From the NCBI RefSeq assembly GCF_003591035.1, contig NZ_QYUO01000001.1:1798001-1862000 (forward strand): DNA of 64,000 nucleotides. Reading direction: 5' to 3'. Each line of letters starts with the position of its first letter. Positions within the stretch are counted from its first letter, which is position 1. This document shows, in pieces, positions 17,885 to 26,594 of the stretch. The notes beneath the pieces were generated by a model, which was not told the DNA's origin, did no database searches, and saw only the letters and a list, made by a program, of their open reading frames with translations. The position numbers were made by a program, and so were the translations under genes. This stretch comes from Noviherbaspirillum saxi. GTDB taxonomy: Bacteria > Pseudomonadota > Gammaproteobacteria > Burkholderiales > Burkholderiaceae_D.

Positions 17885-19126
17885 ATGGAAAACATTTACA
17901 TCGTTGGCGTCGGCATGACCCCGTTCGGTCGCCATGCAGACAAGACCGTCAAGCAACTGACCGCGTGGGCCGCCGAAGACGCGTTGAAGGATGCCGGCTG
18001 CGACCGCAAGTGGGTGCAAGCCGCTTTCTTCGGCAACTGCACGCAAGGCCATTTCGACGGCCAGCATATGATTCGCGGCCAGGTCGCGCTGCTGCCGGCG
18101 GGCTTTGACAGCATCCCCATCTTCAACGTCGAAGGCGCCTGCGCCTCGGCCAGCCAGGCCTTCCATCTGGCGACCACGCAACTGCGTGCCGGCTTAGCCG
18201 ACGTGGCGATCGCGGTGGGTGTCGAGAAGATGTTCTACCCCGACAAGTCCAAGATGTTCTCCGCCTTTGAATCGGCCTGGGACATAGAGACCCTGGAGCA
18301 AAACAAGCAATACCTGGCCAACATGGGCAAGGACATCGTGCCGCCGCCCGGTTCGCAGTCGGACAAACCGTATAGCCCGTTCATGGATGTGTATGCGGCG
18401 CTGGCGCGCGGCTTCATGTCGCGCTTCGGCATCACCCAGCGCCAGATCGCTGCGGTGGCATCGAAGAACCACGGCCACTCGGTGCACAACGAGCGTTCGC
18501 AATACCGCGTGCCGATGAGCATCGAAGAGGTGCTGGCGGCGCCGCCGATCACCTATCCGCTGACCATGACGATGTGCTCGCCGATCTCCGATGGCGCGGC
18601 CGCCGCAATCGTCTGCACCGAGTCGGCGCTGAAGAAATACGGCTTCGACAAGAGCCGCGCGATCAAGGTGATGGCGAGCATCGTGCGCTCGGCGGCGGCG
18701 CGCGCCGCCGACGACCACGAGAACGCCTGCATGAAACTGAGCGCCAAGGCGGCTTTCGAGCAGGCCGGCATCAGCCCCAAGGACATCAACGTCGCCGAAC
18801 TGCACGATGCCACCGCGATCGGCGAGCTGATGGCTTATGAAGCGATCGGCCTGGGCGAGGTCGGCACGGCCGGCATCGCCGCTGAGCGCGGCGAGACCAC
18901 GCTGGGCGGCCGGCTGCCGATCAATCCGTCGGGCGGCCTGGAATCGAAGGGCCATCCGATCGGTGCGACCGGTCTGGGTCAGATCTTCGAACTGGTCGAG
19001 CAGCTGCGCGGCAATTGCGGCAAGCGCCAAGTCGAAGGCGCCCGCTTTGCGCTCCAGGGCAACGGCGGCGGTTTGTGGCGTGTCGAAGAAGCGACCGAAC
19101 ACATCGGCATTTTCGGCCGCGCTTGA
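17885..19126 (+). CDS. SCP2-type thiolase / lipid-transfer protein
   Basis: 413 residues of the SCP-x/nonspecific lipid-transfer thiolase class. Nucleophile Cys86 sits in VEGACASASQAFHLA; ELHDATAIGELMAYEAIGLG and SKGHPIGATGLGQ carry the conserved His regions. The usual C-terminal Cys loop is QGNGGG, as normal for this class. SCP2 thiolases cleave bulky or 2-methyl-branched 3-oxoacyl-CoAs (peroxisomal SCP-x; bacterial steroid side-chain enzymes). No fused SCP2 sterol-carrier domain and no DUF35 partner gene are visible nearby. ATG follows TTGAGGAAACC. Confidence 0.88.
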   Translation: MENIYIVGVGMTPFGRHADKTVKQLTAWAAEDALKDAGCDRKWVQAAFFGNCTQGHFDGQHMIRGQVALLPAGFDSIPIFNVEGACASASQAFHLATTQLRAGLADVAIAVGVEKMFYPDKSKMFSAFESAWDIETLEQNKQYLANMGKDIVPPPGSQSDKPYSPFMDVYAALARGFMSRFGITQRQIAAVASKNHGHSVHNERSQYRVPMSIEEVLAAPPITYPLTMTMCSPISDGAAAAIVCTESALKKYGFDKSRAIKVMASIVRSAAARAADDHENACMKLSAKAAFEQAGISPKDINVAELHDATAIGELMAYEAIGLGEVGTAGIAAERGETTLGGRLPINPSGGLESKGHPIGATGLGQIFELVEQLRGNCGKRQVEGARFALQGNGGGLWRVEEATEHIGIFGRA

Positions 19127-19168
19127 TCGACCGTGCCTCACCCACAACATTTATAGAAAAGAACACTC

Positions 19169-20323
19169 ATGATCGTTCAACAACCCTCTGAAGACCAGAA
19201 GCTCGCAGTCGAAAGCTTCCGCAAGTTCCTGGAGGCGGAAGTCCGTCCCTTCGCCAAGCAATTTCGCGATCAGCATATTCCCAAAGAGAAGATGCGTGAA
19301 ATCACGCAGCGCATCGCCGAGTTCGGCCTGCCAGGTGCCAATGTTTCCGAAGAGTTCGGCGGCATGGGCCTGTCGATCGTTACCGAAGCGATGCTGTTCG
19401 AGGAACTGTGCGCGGTGTCGCTCGACATCGGCCTGTGCGTGATGATCAACAAGGGCATGGCGGTCACGCTGGCCGAACTGCCGCCGTCGCAAGCGCACCT
19501 GCGCGACAAATATCTGGCCGACATCATGGCCGGCAAGACCTTTGGCGGCTTCTGCATCAGCGAACCGGATGTCGGTTCCAATGTGGCGGACATCAAGGCC
19601 ACCGCCAAGCGCGACGGCGACCACTTCATCATCAACGGTGAAAAGACCTGGATTTCGAATGGCGACTACTCGGATTTCCTGATTGTCACGGCACGCACCG
19701 GCGGCCCCGGCGAGTTGTCGCACATCCTGGTCGATCGCAAGGACGGCTACGAGTCGCGCAACATCGACAAGATCGCGCTGAACGGCCAGTCCACCGCACA
19801 GGTTTTCTTCTCGGACGTACGTGTGCCTGTCGCCAACATCGTGTGGGAAGAGGGCAAGGCGCTGAAGAACACGATGAAGCTGTTCGAAAAGGCGCGCGCC
19901 AACGTCGGCATGCTGTCCGTTGGCCTGATGCGCGCATCGCTGGAGGCATCGATTGCCTATGCGAAGGAACGCAAGCAGTTCGGCAAGCCGATCGCTGCGC
20001 ACCAGCTGGTCGCGGCCAAGCTCGCCGAGATGGCGACCATGACAGATGCGGCGCGCCTGATGTGCTTCCGCGCCTTCTCCATGATGGACGCCGGCATTCG
20101 TTGCGACGTGCAATCGTCGATGGCGAAATGGTTTGCAACCGAGATGGCAGTCAAGGTCTGCCGCGACGGCGTGCAGATCCATGGCGGCAATGGTCTGACC
20201 AAGGAGTTCGACGTTGAGCGTCTGGCGCGTGAGGCAATCGTCATCCCGATTCCGGACGGCACGACCGAGATTCAAAAGTTGATGATTGCGCGTGCATTGA
20301 CGGGCATCGGCGCCTTTATCTAA
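19169..20323 (+). CDS. acyl-CoA dehydrogenase with Asp at the catalytic-base position
   Basis: 384 residues with all three acyl-CoA dehydrogenase domains: FCISEPDVGSNVADIKATA, the WISNGDYSDF segment and IHGGNGLTKEFDVERLARE. Where the family normally has Tyr-Glu-Gly-Thr, this protein has IPDGTTEIQKLMIARAL, i.e. Asp replaces the Glu base. This may be a subfamily trait; an Asp can still act as base with altered geometry. It is followed by a terminator-like hairpin, ending the crotonase-thiolase-dehydrogenase operon. The start at 19169 has only a weak ribosome site (AGAAAAG). Confidence 0.88.
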   Translation: MIVQQPSEDQKLAVESFRKFLEAEVRPFAKQFRDQHIPKEKMREITQRIAEFGLPGANVSEEFGGMGLSIVTEAMLFEELCAVSLDIGLCVMINKGMAVTLAELPPSQAHLRDKYLADIMAGKTFGGFCISEPDVGSNVADIKATAKRDGDHFIINGEKTWISNGDYSDFLIVTARTGGPGELSHILVDRKDGYESRNIDKIALNGQSTAQVFFSDVRVPVANIVWEEGKALKNTMKLFEKARANVGMLSVGLMRASLEASIAYAKERKQFGKPIAAHQLVAAKLAEMATMTDAARLMCFRAFSMMDAGIRCDVQSSMAKWFATEMAVKVCRDGVQIHGGNGLTKEFDVERLAREAIVIPIPDGTTEIQKLMIARALTGIGAFI

Positions 20324-20440
20324 GACCACTCAGTCGCGGAGCCGGCCATGGGATCTCGTACGCGCGTGCAACGAGATCTTTGCTGGGGCTTCGCGATGAT
20401 TGGGGAAATGTGCTTTACCAGCCTTCCAGAGGATTGGCTT

Positions 20441-20472
20441 AGCCCGCGGCCCATTGGGGCGCGGGCTTTTTT
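20441..20472 (+). terminator. rho-independent terminator
   Basis: AGCCCGCG (20441-20448) pairs with CGCGGGCT (20460-20467) across an 11-nt loop, followed directly by a run of six T ending at 20472. It lies about 120 nt after the acyl-CoA dehydrogenase stop and should end the operon that begins at 17050. Confidence 0.85.
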
Positions 20473-20476
20473 CAGG

Positions 20477-20545
20477 GCGTCTAACAATATGAAGCGAAGC
20501 GGTTCTGAATAGGCGTAGCACCCTCAGAATCATTTTGTTAGACGC
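20477..20545. repeat. 69-bp element with 16-bp terminal inverted repeats
   Basis: GCGTCTAACAATATGA at 20477 and its inverse TCATTTTGTTAGACGC ending at 20545 match at 15 of 16 positions; GTTCTGA and TCAGAAT extend the pairing inside. It lies immediately after the terminator. It could be a miniature mobile palindrome or a second hairpin. Confidence 0.55.
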
Positions 20546-20734
20546 TCTTAGTTTGACATTTTTGATGCTCGAAATCAGAGGGAGATCCCGGGTTGATGTT
20601 ACAAGCCGCGGGTATTCGCGAAACGTCAACCACGTGCGTGAATTTCCTCCGACAAGGAAGCTTTCCTGTTCAGCTTGAAGGATGTTGTTGGCATTCTCGC
20701 CAGTGAAGCATTCGAATTACAAAAGGAGAAAGAC

Positions 20735-21916
20735 ATGACGCAGAAAGTCGTCGTTGCCGGTGTCGGCATGATTCCATTCAAGAAGCCTGGCCAGAGCGAA
20801 ACCTACCCGGTCATGGGCGCGCAGGCCGTGCGCGCGGCATTGGCCGATGCCGGTGTCGGCTATGAGTCGATTCAGCAAGCCTTTGCGAGCTATATCTACG
20901 GCGATTCGATCTGCGGCCAGCGAGTGCTGTACGACGTCGGCATGACCGGTATTCCTATCGTCAACGTCAACAACAATTGCTCCAGCGGCTCCACTGCCAT
21001 CTATCTGGCACGCCAGGCGATTGCCAGCGGCGAAGTGGACATCGTGTTGGCAGTGGGCTTCGAACAAATGAATCCGGGCGCGCTGGGTTCAAATTTTGCT
21101 GACAAACCGAACCCGACTGAGTTGTTCATGCAGCAGTGCGACATCTTGCTGGGCAAGCAGGACATTCCGCCGGCGCTGCGTCTCTTCGGCGGTGCCGGCC
21201 TGGAGCACATGAAGCGCTTCGGCACACCGCTGGAAACCTTTGCCAAGATCCGTGCGAAAGCCAGCCGTCATGCGGCCAACAATCCGATGTCGGTGTTCCG
21301 CAAGGTTGTGACGACCGAAGAAGTGATGGCCGACCAGATGGTGTGGCCGGGTGTGATGACCCGACTGATGGCGTGCCCCCCGACCTGCGGCGCAGCCGCA
21401 GTCGTCTTGTGCAGCGAAGCGTACGCCAAAAAGCATGGCCTCGATTCGCGCGTCTGGATCGCGGGGCAAGCACTGACCACCGACGGTTCTGAAACCTTCA
21501 ACGCTGGCGACATGCGCAACATGGCCGGTTTTTCCATGTCGCGTGCGGCGGCCAACAAGGTCTACGAGATCGCCGGCATCGGCGCCAAAGACGTCGATGT
21601 GGTTGAACTGCATGATTGCTTCGCGCACAACGAGCTGCTCACCTATGAAGCGCTCGGCCTGTGCCCGGAAGGCGGCGCACAGAAGTTCGTTGACGATGGC
21701 GACAACACCTACGGCGGAAAATATGTGGTCAACCCGTCCGGCGGCCTGCTGTCGAAGGGGCATCCGATCGGTGCCACCGGTCTGGCGCAATGTACGGAAC
21801 TCGTGCAGCAATTGCGCGGTAATGTCGATCAGCGCCAGGTCGAAGGAGCGCGCATCGCGCTGCAGCACAATGTCGGTATCGGCGGTGCTGCCGTGGTCAC
21901 CATGTATCGCATTTAA
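20735..21916 (+). CDS. SCP2-type thiolase / lipid-transfer protein
   Basis: 393 residues from ATG 20735, which has a clear AAAAGGAGAAAG site; the in-frame start at 20675 adds 20 residues without support. Second SCP2-class thiolase of the block. Cys82 is in NNNCSSGSTAIYLARQ, and the ELHDCFAHNELLTYEALGLC and SKGHPIGATGLAQ segments are intact; the end reads QHNVGIGGAAVVTMYRI, typical of this class. Likely cleaves a 3-oxoacyl-CoA with an alpha branch. First gene of a run with the heteromeric dehydrogenase pair. Confidence 0.88.
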   Translation: MTQKVVVAGVGMIPFKKPGQSETYPVMGAQAVRAALADAGVGYESIQQAFASYIYGDSICGQRVLYDVGMTGIPIVNVNNNCSSGSTAIYLARQAIASGEVDIVLAVGFEQMNPGALGSNFADKPNPTELFMQQCDILLGKQDIPPALRLFGGAGLEHMKRFGTPLETFAKIRAKASRHAANNPMSVFRKVVTTEEVMADQMVWPGVMTRLMACPPTCGAAAVVLCSEAYAKKHGLDSRVWIAGQALTTDGSETFNAGDMRNMAGFSMSRAAANKVYEIAGIGAKDVDVVELHDCFAHNELLTYEALGLCPEGGAQKFVDDGDNTYGGKYVVNPSGGLLSKGHPIGATGLAQCTELVQQLRGNVDQRQVEGARIALQHNVGIGGAAVVTMYRI

Positions 21917-21932
21917 CAAAAGGGTAAGCGTA

Positions 21933-23135
21933 ATGGATTTTCATCCCGATCCCAGCCTCGCGTCGTTCCGCCAGGAGGTCCGGCAGTTCTTGCAAACGCA
22001 GGTGCCGGCGGATCTGAAAGGGCAGCCGCGCAGCACACGTTCGACACGCGAACAGGTGATGCGTTGGCAAAAGGTTCTCAATGCGCACGGCTGGGGCGCG
22101 CCATACTGGGCCAAGAAGGATGGCGGTACCGGTTGGTCCGTTCCGCAGATTCTCGTGTTCGATGACGAATGCGCTGCCGCCGGCACGCCGACGCAGGATC
22201 CGTTCGTGCAAAAGCTGCTGGGCCCGGTGCTGAATGAATTTGCCACGCCGGAGCAGAAGGCCGAGCACATGCCGGCAGTCTTCAACGGCGAGCGCCTGTG
22301 GTGCCAGGGTTTTTCGGAGCCGGGATCCGGTTCCGACCTGGCTTCGCTGCGCACGCGCGCCGAGCTCGACGGCGACCATTATGTGGTCAACGGCCAAAAG
22401 ATCTGGACCAGCTATGCGCATGAATCCGACTGGATCTTCCTCCTGGTACGCACCAATCCCGAGGTGAAGAAGCAGGCCGGCATCAGCTTCCTTCTGGTCG
22501 ACATGAAGACGCCCGGCATCACCGTGCGTCCGATCCGCAGCATCGATGACAGCCATCACCTGAACGAAACCTTCTTCGACAACGTGCGCGTGCCGGCGAA
22601 GAACCTGGTCGGTGCCGAAGGCGCAGGCTGGAGCATCACCAAGTTCCTGCTCAACAACGAGCATGCGACCACCGCCGACCTGCCGGTGCAGAAGCGCTAT
22701 ATGCAGCAGTTGCGACAACTGGCGACGACGCAGCGTGTCGGCGGTGAATTGCTGATTGACCAGCCGGAGTTCGCGCTGAAGCTGGCGCGCCTGGACGCCG
22801 AGGTGCAAGCGATCGGCATGATGGTGCAACGCGTGGCCGCGATGGAGCAGGAGCACAATCCGGCCTCGCACACCCTGGGCTCGATGCTGAAGATCCGCGG
22901 CACTGAATTGCAGCAGAAGATCAGCGAATGCCTGGTCGAAGCGCTGGGTGACTACGGCGCGGTTGCCTATCCGGACCCGCATGAGGATCTCGACCCGGCA
23001 CAGCCTTTGCTGCCCTTGCAGGAAGTGGCACGCGGCATGGCCAACAACATGTTCTTCCATCGCGCGTCGACCATCTATGGCGGCACCAGCGAAGTGCAGC
23101 GCAGCATCATCGCCAAGATGCTGTTCCAACTTTAA
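21933..23135 (+). CDS. acyl-CoA dehydrogenase, large (PimC-like) subunit of a probable heteromeric enzyme
   Basis: 400 residues from ATG 21933 (MDFHPDPSLASFRQEVRQFL) with AAAAGGG upstream. FAD-contact motif FSEPGSGSDLASLRTRA and IWTSYAHESDW are intact. The usual C-terminal Glu base is replaced by Gly in IYGGTSEVQRSII, the pattern of large subunits of pimeloyl-CoA dehydrogenase and of alpha2beta2 steroid side-chain dehydrogenases, where the base lies elsewhere. The next gene, 14 nt downstream, is the matching small subunit. Together they would oxidise a bulky or dicarboxylic acyl-CoA. Confidence 0.88.
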   Translation: MDFHPDPSLASFRQEVRQFLQTQVPADLKGQPRSTRSTREQVMRWQKVLNAHGWGAPYWAKKDGGTGWSVPQILVFDDECAAAGTPTQDPFVQKLLGPVLNEFATPEQKAEHMPAVFNGERLWCQGFSEPGSGSDLASLRTRAELDGDHYVVNGQKIWTSYAHESDWIFLLVRTNPEVKKQAGISFLLVDMKTPGITVRPIRSIDDSHHLNETFFDNVRVPAKNLVGAEGAGWSITKFLLNNEHATTADLPVQKRYMQQLRQLATTQRVGGELLIDQPEFALKLARLDAEVQAIGMMVQRVAAMEQEHNPASHTLGSMLKIRGTELQQKISECLVEALGDYGAVAYPDPHEDLDPAQPLLPLQEVARGMANNMFFHRASTIYGGTSEVQRSIIAKMLFQL

Positions 23136-23149
23136 ACCGCAGGAAAAGT

Positions 23150-24283
23150 ATGGATTTCAATCTGAATTCGGAACAACAGCTGTTGCAGGACAGCGTGCGG
23201 CGCTATGTCGACAAGGCCTACAGCTTTGAGGCACGCACCGCGCTGGTCAATGCGAAGCAGGGCGGCAGCACCGGCAACTGGGCCATCTTCGCCGAAAACG
23301 GCTGGTTGATGGCGGCGTTGCCGGAAGAATACGGTGGCCTCGGCGGCTCATTGATCGACACCGCGCTCATCGCGCAGGAGCTCGGTCGCGGCCTGGTGAT
23401 CGAGCCCTATCTCGGCTGCGCGGTGCTCGCTGCGCAGACCTTGGCGGCGGGTGGCACCGCCGCGCAGAAAGAACGTCTGCTGCCTCTGCTGGCAGACGGT
23501 TCGCAGCGCATCGCGCTCGCCTACAGCGAGCCGGCATCGCGCGGCATGCCGGAAACGGTTTCGTTGCGTGCAGAGCGCGACGCCAACGGCTATGTGCTGC
23601 AGGGGCGCAAGTCCTTGGTGCTGGGTGCGGTCGGCGCGCAGCAATTCATCGTTTCCGCGCAAGTGTCGGGAGCGAAAGACATTACGCTGCTGCTGGTCGA
23701 TGCCAATAGCGCGGGCCTGAAGCGGCAGGCAATGCCTCTGCATGACGGCACCTGGGTGGAAGAACTGACATTCGACGGCGTGCAGGTTGGTGCCGACAAT
23801 GTGCTCAATGGCGGTCTGGCCGCGCTGCGTGCCAGCCTCGCGCACGGCATCGTGACGCAGTGCGCGGAGCTGGTCGGTGCGATGGAAAAGACCATCGAAC
23901 TCACCGCCGAATACCTGAAGACACGCCAGCAGTTCGGCGTTGCGATCGGCAATTTCCAGGCGCTGCAGCATCGCATCGCCGACATGGCGGCCGAGATGGA
24001 AGTGGCACGCTCGATGTTGCACGCGGCGCTGGCGTCGGTGGAAAACGACGACGACGCGACGCGTCAAAAGACGCTGTCAGCGGCCAAGGCACTGGTCTGC
24101 CGCGCGGCAAAATTCGTCTGCGGCCAAGGCATCCAGCTGCATGGCGGCATCGGCATGACCGAGGAATACCAGGTCGGCCACTACTACAAGCGTGCGATTG
24201 TCGCCGACCTGCTGCTGGGCGGTAGTGATCGGCACGAAGCGGCGTGCGCCGCAGCGCTGCAAAGCGAATTGCGTGCAAGGTGA
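23150..24283 (+). CDS. acyl-CoA dehydrogenase, small (PimD-like) subunit
   Basis: 377 residues. N-terminus MDFNLNSEQQLLQDSVRRYV and PEEYGGLGGSLIDTALIAQE fit the small-subunit class. The C-terminus has LHGGIGMTEEYQVGHYYKRA and then LGGSDRHEAA, without the Tyr-Glu-Gly-Thr base. Starts 14 nt after the large subunit, in the same order as pimC-pimD. The pair is expected to form an alpha2beta2 enzyme sharing FAD between subunits. A MITE-like palindrome begins 13 nt after the stop. Confidence 0.87.
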   Translation: MDFNLNSEQQLLQDSVRRYVDKAYSFEARTALVNAKQGGSTGNWAIFAENGWLMAALPEEYGGLGGSLIDTALIAQELGRGLVIEPYLGCAVLAAQTLAAGGTAAQKERLLPLLADGSQRIALAYSEPASRGMPETVSLRAERDANGYVLQGRKSLVLGAVGAQQFIVSAQVSGAKDITLLLVDANSAGLKRQAMPLHDGTWVEELTFDGVQVGADNVLNGGLAALRASLAHGIVTQCAELVGAMEKTIELTAEYLKTRQQFGVAIGNFQALQHRIADMAAEMEVARSMLHAALASVENDDDATRQKTLSAAKALVCRAAKFVCGQGIQLHGGIGMTEEYQVGHYYKRAIVADLLLGGSDRHEAACAAALQSELRAR

Positions 24284-24295
24284 CGGCTTGTTACC

Positions 24296-24439
24296 TAATA
24301 CTCCTGCGTCACAAGAATTGTTCCCTCCCCTTCAAGGGGAGGGTTAGGGTGGGGATGGGTTACGAAGGTCGCAAACCCATCCCCCTCCCAACCTCCCCCC
24401 TTGAAGGGGGAGGAGCCCATTTGCGACGCAGTAGTACTA
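24296..24439. repeat. MITE-like palindromic element, copy 1
   Basis: Terminal inverted repeats TAATACTCCTGCGTCACAA (24296) and TTGCGACGCAGTAGTACTA (ending 24439). Inside are complementary CTCCCCTTCAAGGGGAG and CCCCCTTGAAGGGGGAG blocks and the arms GGGTGGGGATGGGTT / AACCCATCCCCCTCCC, so nearly the whole 144 bp can fold. No ORF. A second copy with the same ends is at 52110-52280. It separates the small-subunit dehydrogenase gene from the MaoC gene. Confidence 0.8.
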
Positions 24440-24479
24440 ACGACGATTTGATTCACAACACATTTTTGGTGAGACACGT

Positions 24480-24935
24480 ATGAAGAGTTATGAAACCCTG
24501 GCCGATTTGCAGCCCTTGGTAGGCGAATCCCTCGGCGCCAGCGACTGGATCGTGATCGACCAGGCACGTATCAACATCTTTGCCGACGCCACCGGCGATC
24601 ATCAGTGGATCCACGTCGATCCCGAACGCGCAGCGAAAGGCCCGTTCGGCGCGCCGATCGCGCATGGCTTCCTGACGCTGAGCCTGTTGCCGGTCTTCAT
24701 GGGAACCGCATTCGAGATCCGCGGCTCCACCATGGGCGTGAACTATGGCCTGAACAAGGTGCGCTTCATGCGGCCGGTGCCGGTCAACAGCCGCCTACGT
24801 GCGCATTTCAAGCTGCTGTCGTGGGAAGCGATCGAGAACAACGGCGCGCAAATGATCTACGAAATGTCGGTCGAACTCGAAGGCACCGCCAAGCCGGTGT
24901 GCGTGGCAGAGTCGATCGTACGACGCTTTCCCTAG
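24480..24935 (+). CDS. MaoC-family (R)-specific enoyl-CoA hydratase
   Basis: 151 residues, single hot-dog domain. The hydratase-2 signature is visible with the dyad Asp40 and His45 (ADATGDHQWIHVDPERA) followed by FGAPIAHGFLTLSLLP. Such enzymes add water to enoyl-CoA giving the (R)-3-hydroxyacyl-CoA. That stereochemistry matches the HSD17B4-like dehydrogenase in the next gene, as in peroxisomal multifunctional enzyme 2. Given the crotonase at 17050 lacks its glutamates, this may be the main hydratase of the block. Confidence 0.9.
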   Translation: MKSYETLADLQPLVGESLGASDWIVIDQARINIFADATGDHQWIHVDPERAAKGPFGAPIAHGFLTLSLLPVFMGTAFEIRGSTMGVNYGLNKVRFMRPVPVNSRLRAHFKLLSWEAIENNGAQMIYEMSVELEGTAKPVCVAESIVRRFP

Positions 24936-25086
24936 AGCGGTTTGACAGTCGATGTACGGAAGCCAAGGTCGGATCGAGGAGCGGACGCGTACAGGTGGTA
25001 CGCCGAGCACCGCAGGTCCGAGATTGGCCCCGTACACTGATTGGCAAATCACTCTGATCCCTTTTAAATTTTTTGGAGGACATACC

Positions 25087-25998
25087 ATGACTATTCGTTT
25101 TGACGGCCGTGTGGCCATTGTGACTGGTGCAGGCAACGGCCTGGGCCGCGTACATGCACTGGGTCTTGCCGCGCGCGGCGCCAAGGTGGTGATCAACGAT
25201 TTCGGCGGTGCTCGCGACGGCAAGGGCGGCTCTTCTGAAGCGGCGCTGGCAGTAGTCGAGGAAATCCGCAAGGCCGGCGGCACGGCGATCGCCAACGGCG
25301 CCAACGTCACCGACTTCGAGCAGGTCAAGGCCATGGTCGAACAGACCAAGGCCGAATTCGGCCGCGTCGACGTACTGATCAACAACGCCGGCATCCTGCG
25401 TGACAAGACCTTCTCCAAGATGGAAATGGCCGACTTCCAGGCCGTGGTTGACGTGCACCTGATGGGTTCGGTGTACTGCACCAAGGCGGTGTGGGAATTG
25501 ATGCGCGAGCAGAACTACGGCCGCATCCTGATGACGACCTCGTCGTCCGGCCTGTTCGGCAACTTCGGCCAGTCCAACTACGGCGCCGCCAAGATGGCGC
25601 TGGTCGGTCTGATGAACATGCTGACGATCGAAGGCGCGAAGAACAACATCCGTGTGAACACGATCGCTCCGATCGCGGCAACGCGCATGACGACCGACGT
25701 TCTGCCGGAAGCGATGCTCGCCCGCATCCAGCCGGAACAAGTAACGCCCGGCGCGCTCTTTTTGGTCAGCGAAGACGCGCCGACCAAGACCATCCTGTCG
25801 GCCGGCGGTGGCGTGTTCTCCGCAGCCCGTATCGTGGACACCGCACCGGTGTATTTCTCCGACAAGGAATTGTCGCCGGAAGCCCTGGCGGCACGCTTCT
25901 CGCAGGTCTCCGACTGGAATACCGCACGTCCGTTCGCAGACTCCAACCAGCAGGTTCAGGGTCTGATCGAAGCAGCCGTCAAGGGCATGCAGGGCTAA
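25087..25998 (+). CDS. SDR, (3R)-hydroxyacyl-CoA dehydrogenase of the MFE-2/HSD17B4 type
   Basis: 303 residues; ATG 25087 follows a strong TTGGAGGA. Begins RFDGRVAIVTGAGNGLGRVH and has the MFE-2-specific VVINDFGG, NNAGILRDKTFSKM, YGRILMTTSSSGLFGNFGQS and NYGAAKMALVGL (catalytic Tyr/Lys), plus the C-terminal extension after residue 230 seen in fungal and animal MFE-2 dehydrogenase units. NAD-dependent oxidation of (3R)-hydroxyacyl-CoA to 3-oxoacyl-CoA is expected. In animals this domain is fused to a hydratase 2; here the hydratase is the separate MaoC gene upstream. Confidence 0.9.
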   Translation: MTIRFDGRVAIVTGAGNGLGRVHALGLAARGAKVVINDFGGARDGKGGSSEAALAVVEEIRKAGGTAIANGANVTDFEQVKAMVEQTKAEFGRVDVLINNAGILRDKTFSKMEMADFQAVVDVHLMGSVYCTKAVWELMREQNYGRILMTTSSSGLFGNFGQSNYGAAKMALVGLMNMLTIEGAKNNIRVNTIAPIAATRMTTDVLPEAMLARIQPEQVTPGALFLVSEDAPTKTILSAGGGVFSAARIVDTAPVYFSDKELSPEALAARFSQVSDWNTARPFADSNQQVQGLIEAAVKGMQG

Positions 25999-26594
25999 GG
26001 CACTGTCCGGTTCGAGCGTATTGAACGTTCAGCGATAGTCCGCTGTCGTGAAGGTCGGAAAATTCAATAGGCGAGAATCGGGCGGGATACGGTCATGGAA
26101 TCCCGTCACCACCACGTGGCCGGGATTCCAAGCCACATATCCTGCACAGGAAGCAGGATGGGTATCAAATTGAAAAGCGGGGCGATGCGGACGACACCAG
26201 GGTCAAAGGACAGATGTTCCATCATTGGCGCCGCTCGATATCAGCGTAATAGGCAACACGATGGTGTCGATTCAGCCGCGTTTATGGATTTTCCCATCGG
26301 TGTCAACTGGAAAGCGCTTTCTACGAGCAGTTCGACATCGCATTGAACGACTTGCGCCAAAACCTCGGCTGCGAACATTCTTCGCTGGAGCGTGCGCTTC
26401 TTCTGGATTTTGCATAGTCCTGGAGCGCTTTTGCGCTCAATCTGCCGCACATTTTCGAATCAAAACGTCGAATCAAAGTGTCGAATAACAGCGATGTATC
26501 GGCGTGCATCTCCCCCCATTAAAAGGTGGGGAATTGCGAACCACATGTCGATATTGTTCATGTCGTTAATGTGACCTTCATCATGGGGATAGGA
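25999..26594. other. 596-bp region without a recognisable gene
   Basis: A perfect 9-bp stem, GGAATCCCG (26097-26105) / CGGGATTCC (26121-26129), lies 100 nt after the SDR stop and may slow transcription, though no T-run follows. Around 26300-26420 one plus frame reads QLESAFYEQFDIALNDLRQN and ends at a TAG near 26418, which looks like the tail of a lost protein; I could not name it. The remaining frames have no ribosome site. The promoter of the racemase gene is presumably near 26500-26580. Confidence 0.4.

Larger units (their letters stand above)
20324..20734. other. 411-bp non-coding region with terminator and palindromic elements
   Basis: Contains, in order, an imperfect hairpin GGATCTCGT/ACGAGATCT near 20350-20375, the terminator at 20441-20472, and the small inverted-repeat element at 20477-20545. 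After that come a TTGACA hexamer at 20553-20558 without a good -10, and the pair GTTGATGTT (from 20593) / AACGTCAAC (to about 20630), which could be a regulator site. The next gene's ribosome site AAAAGGAGAAAGAC ends the region. No protein-coding potential seen. Confidence 0.55.

Noticed and set aside
24296..24439. CRISPR-like repeats or rho-independent terminator
   Set aside because: Only inverted, not direct, repeats; no spacers; no T-run after the stem. The matching element at 52110 shows it is a repeated palindrome.
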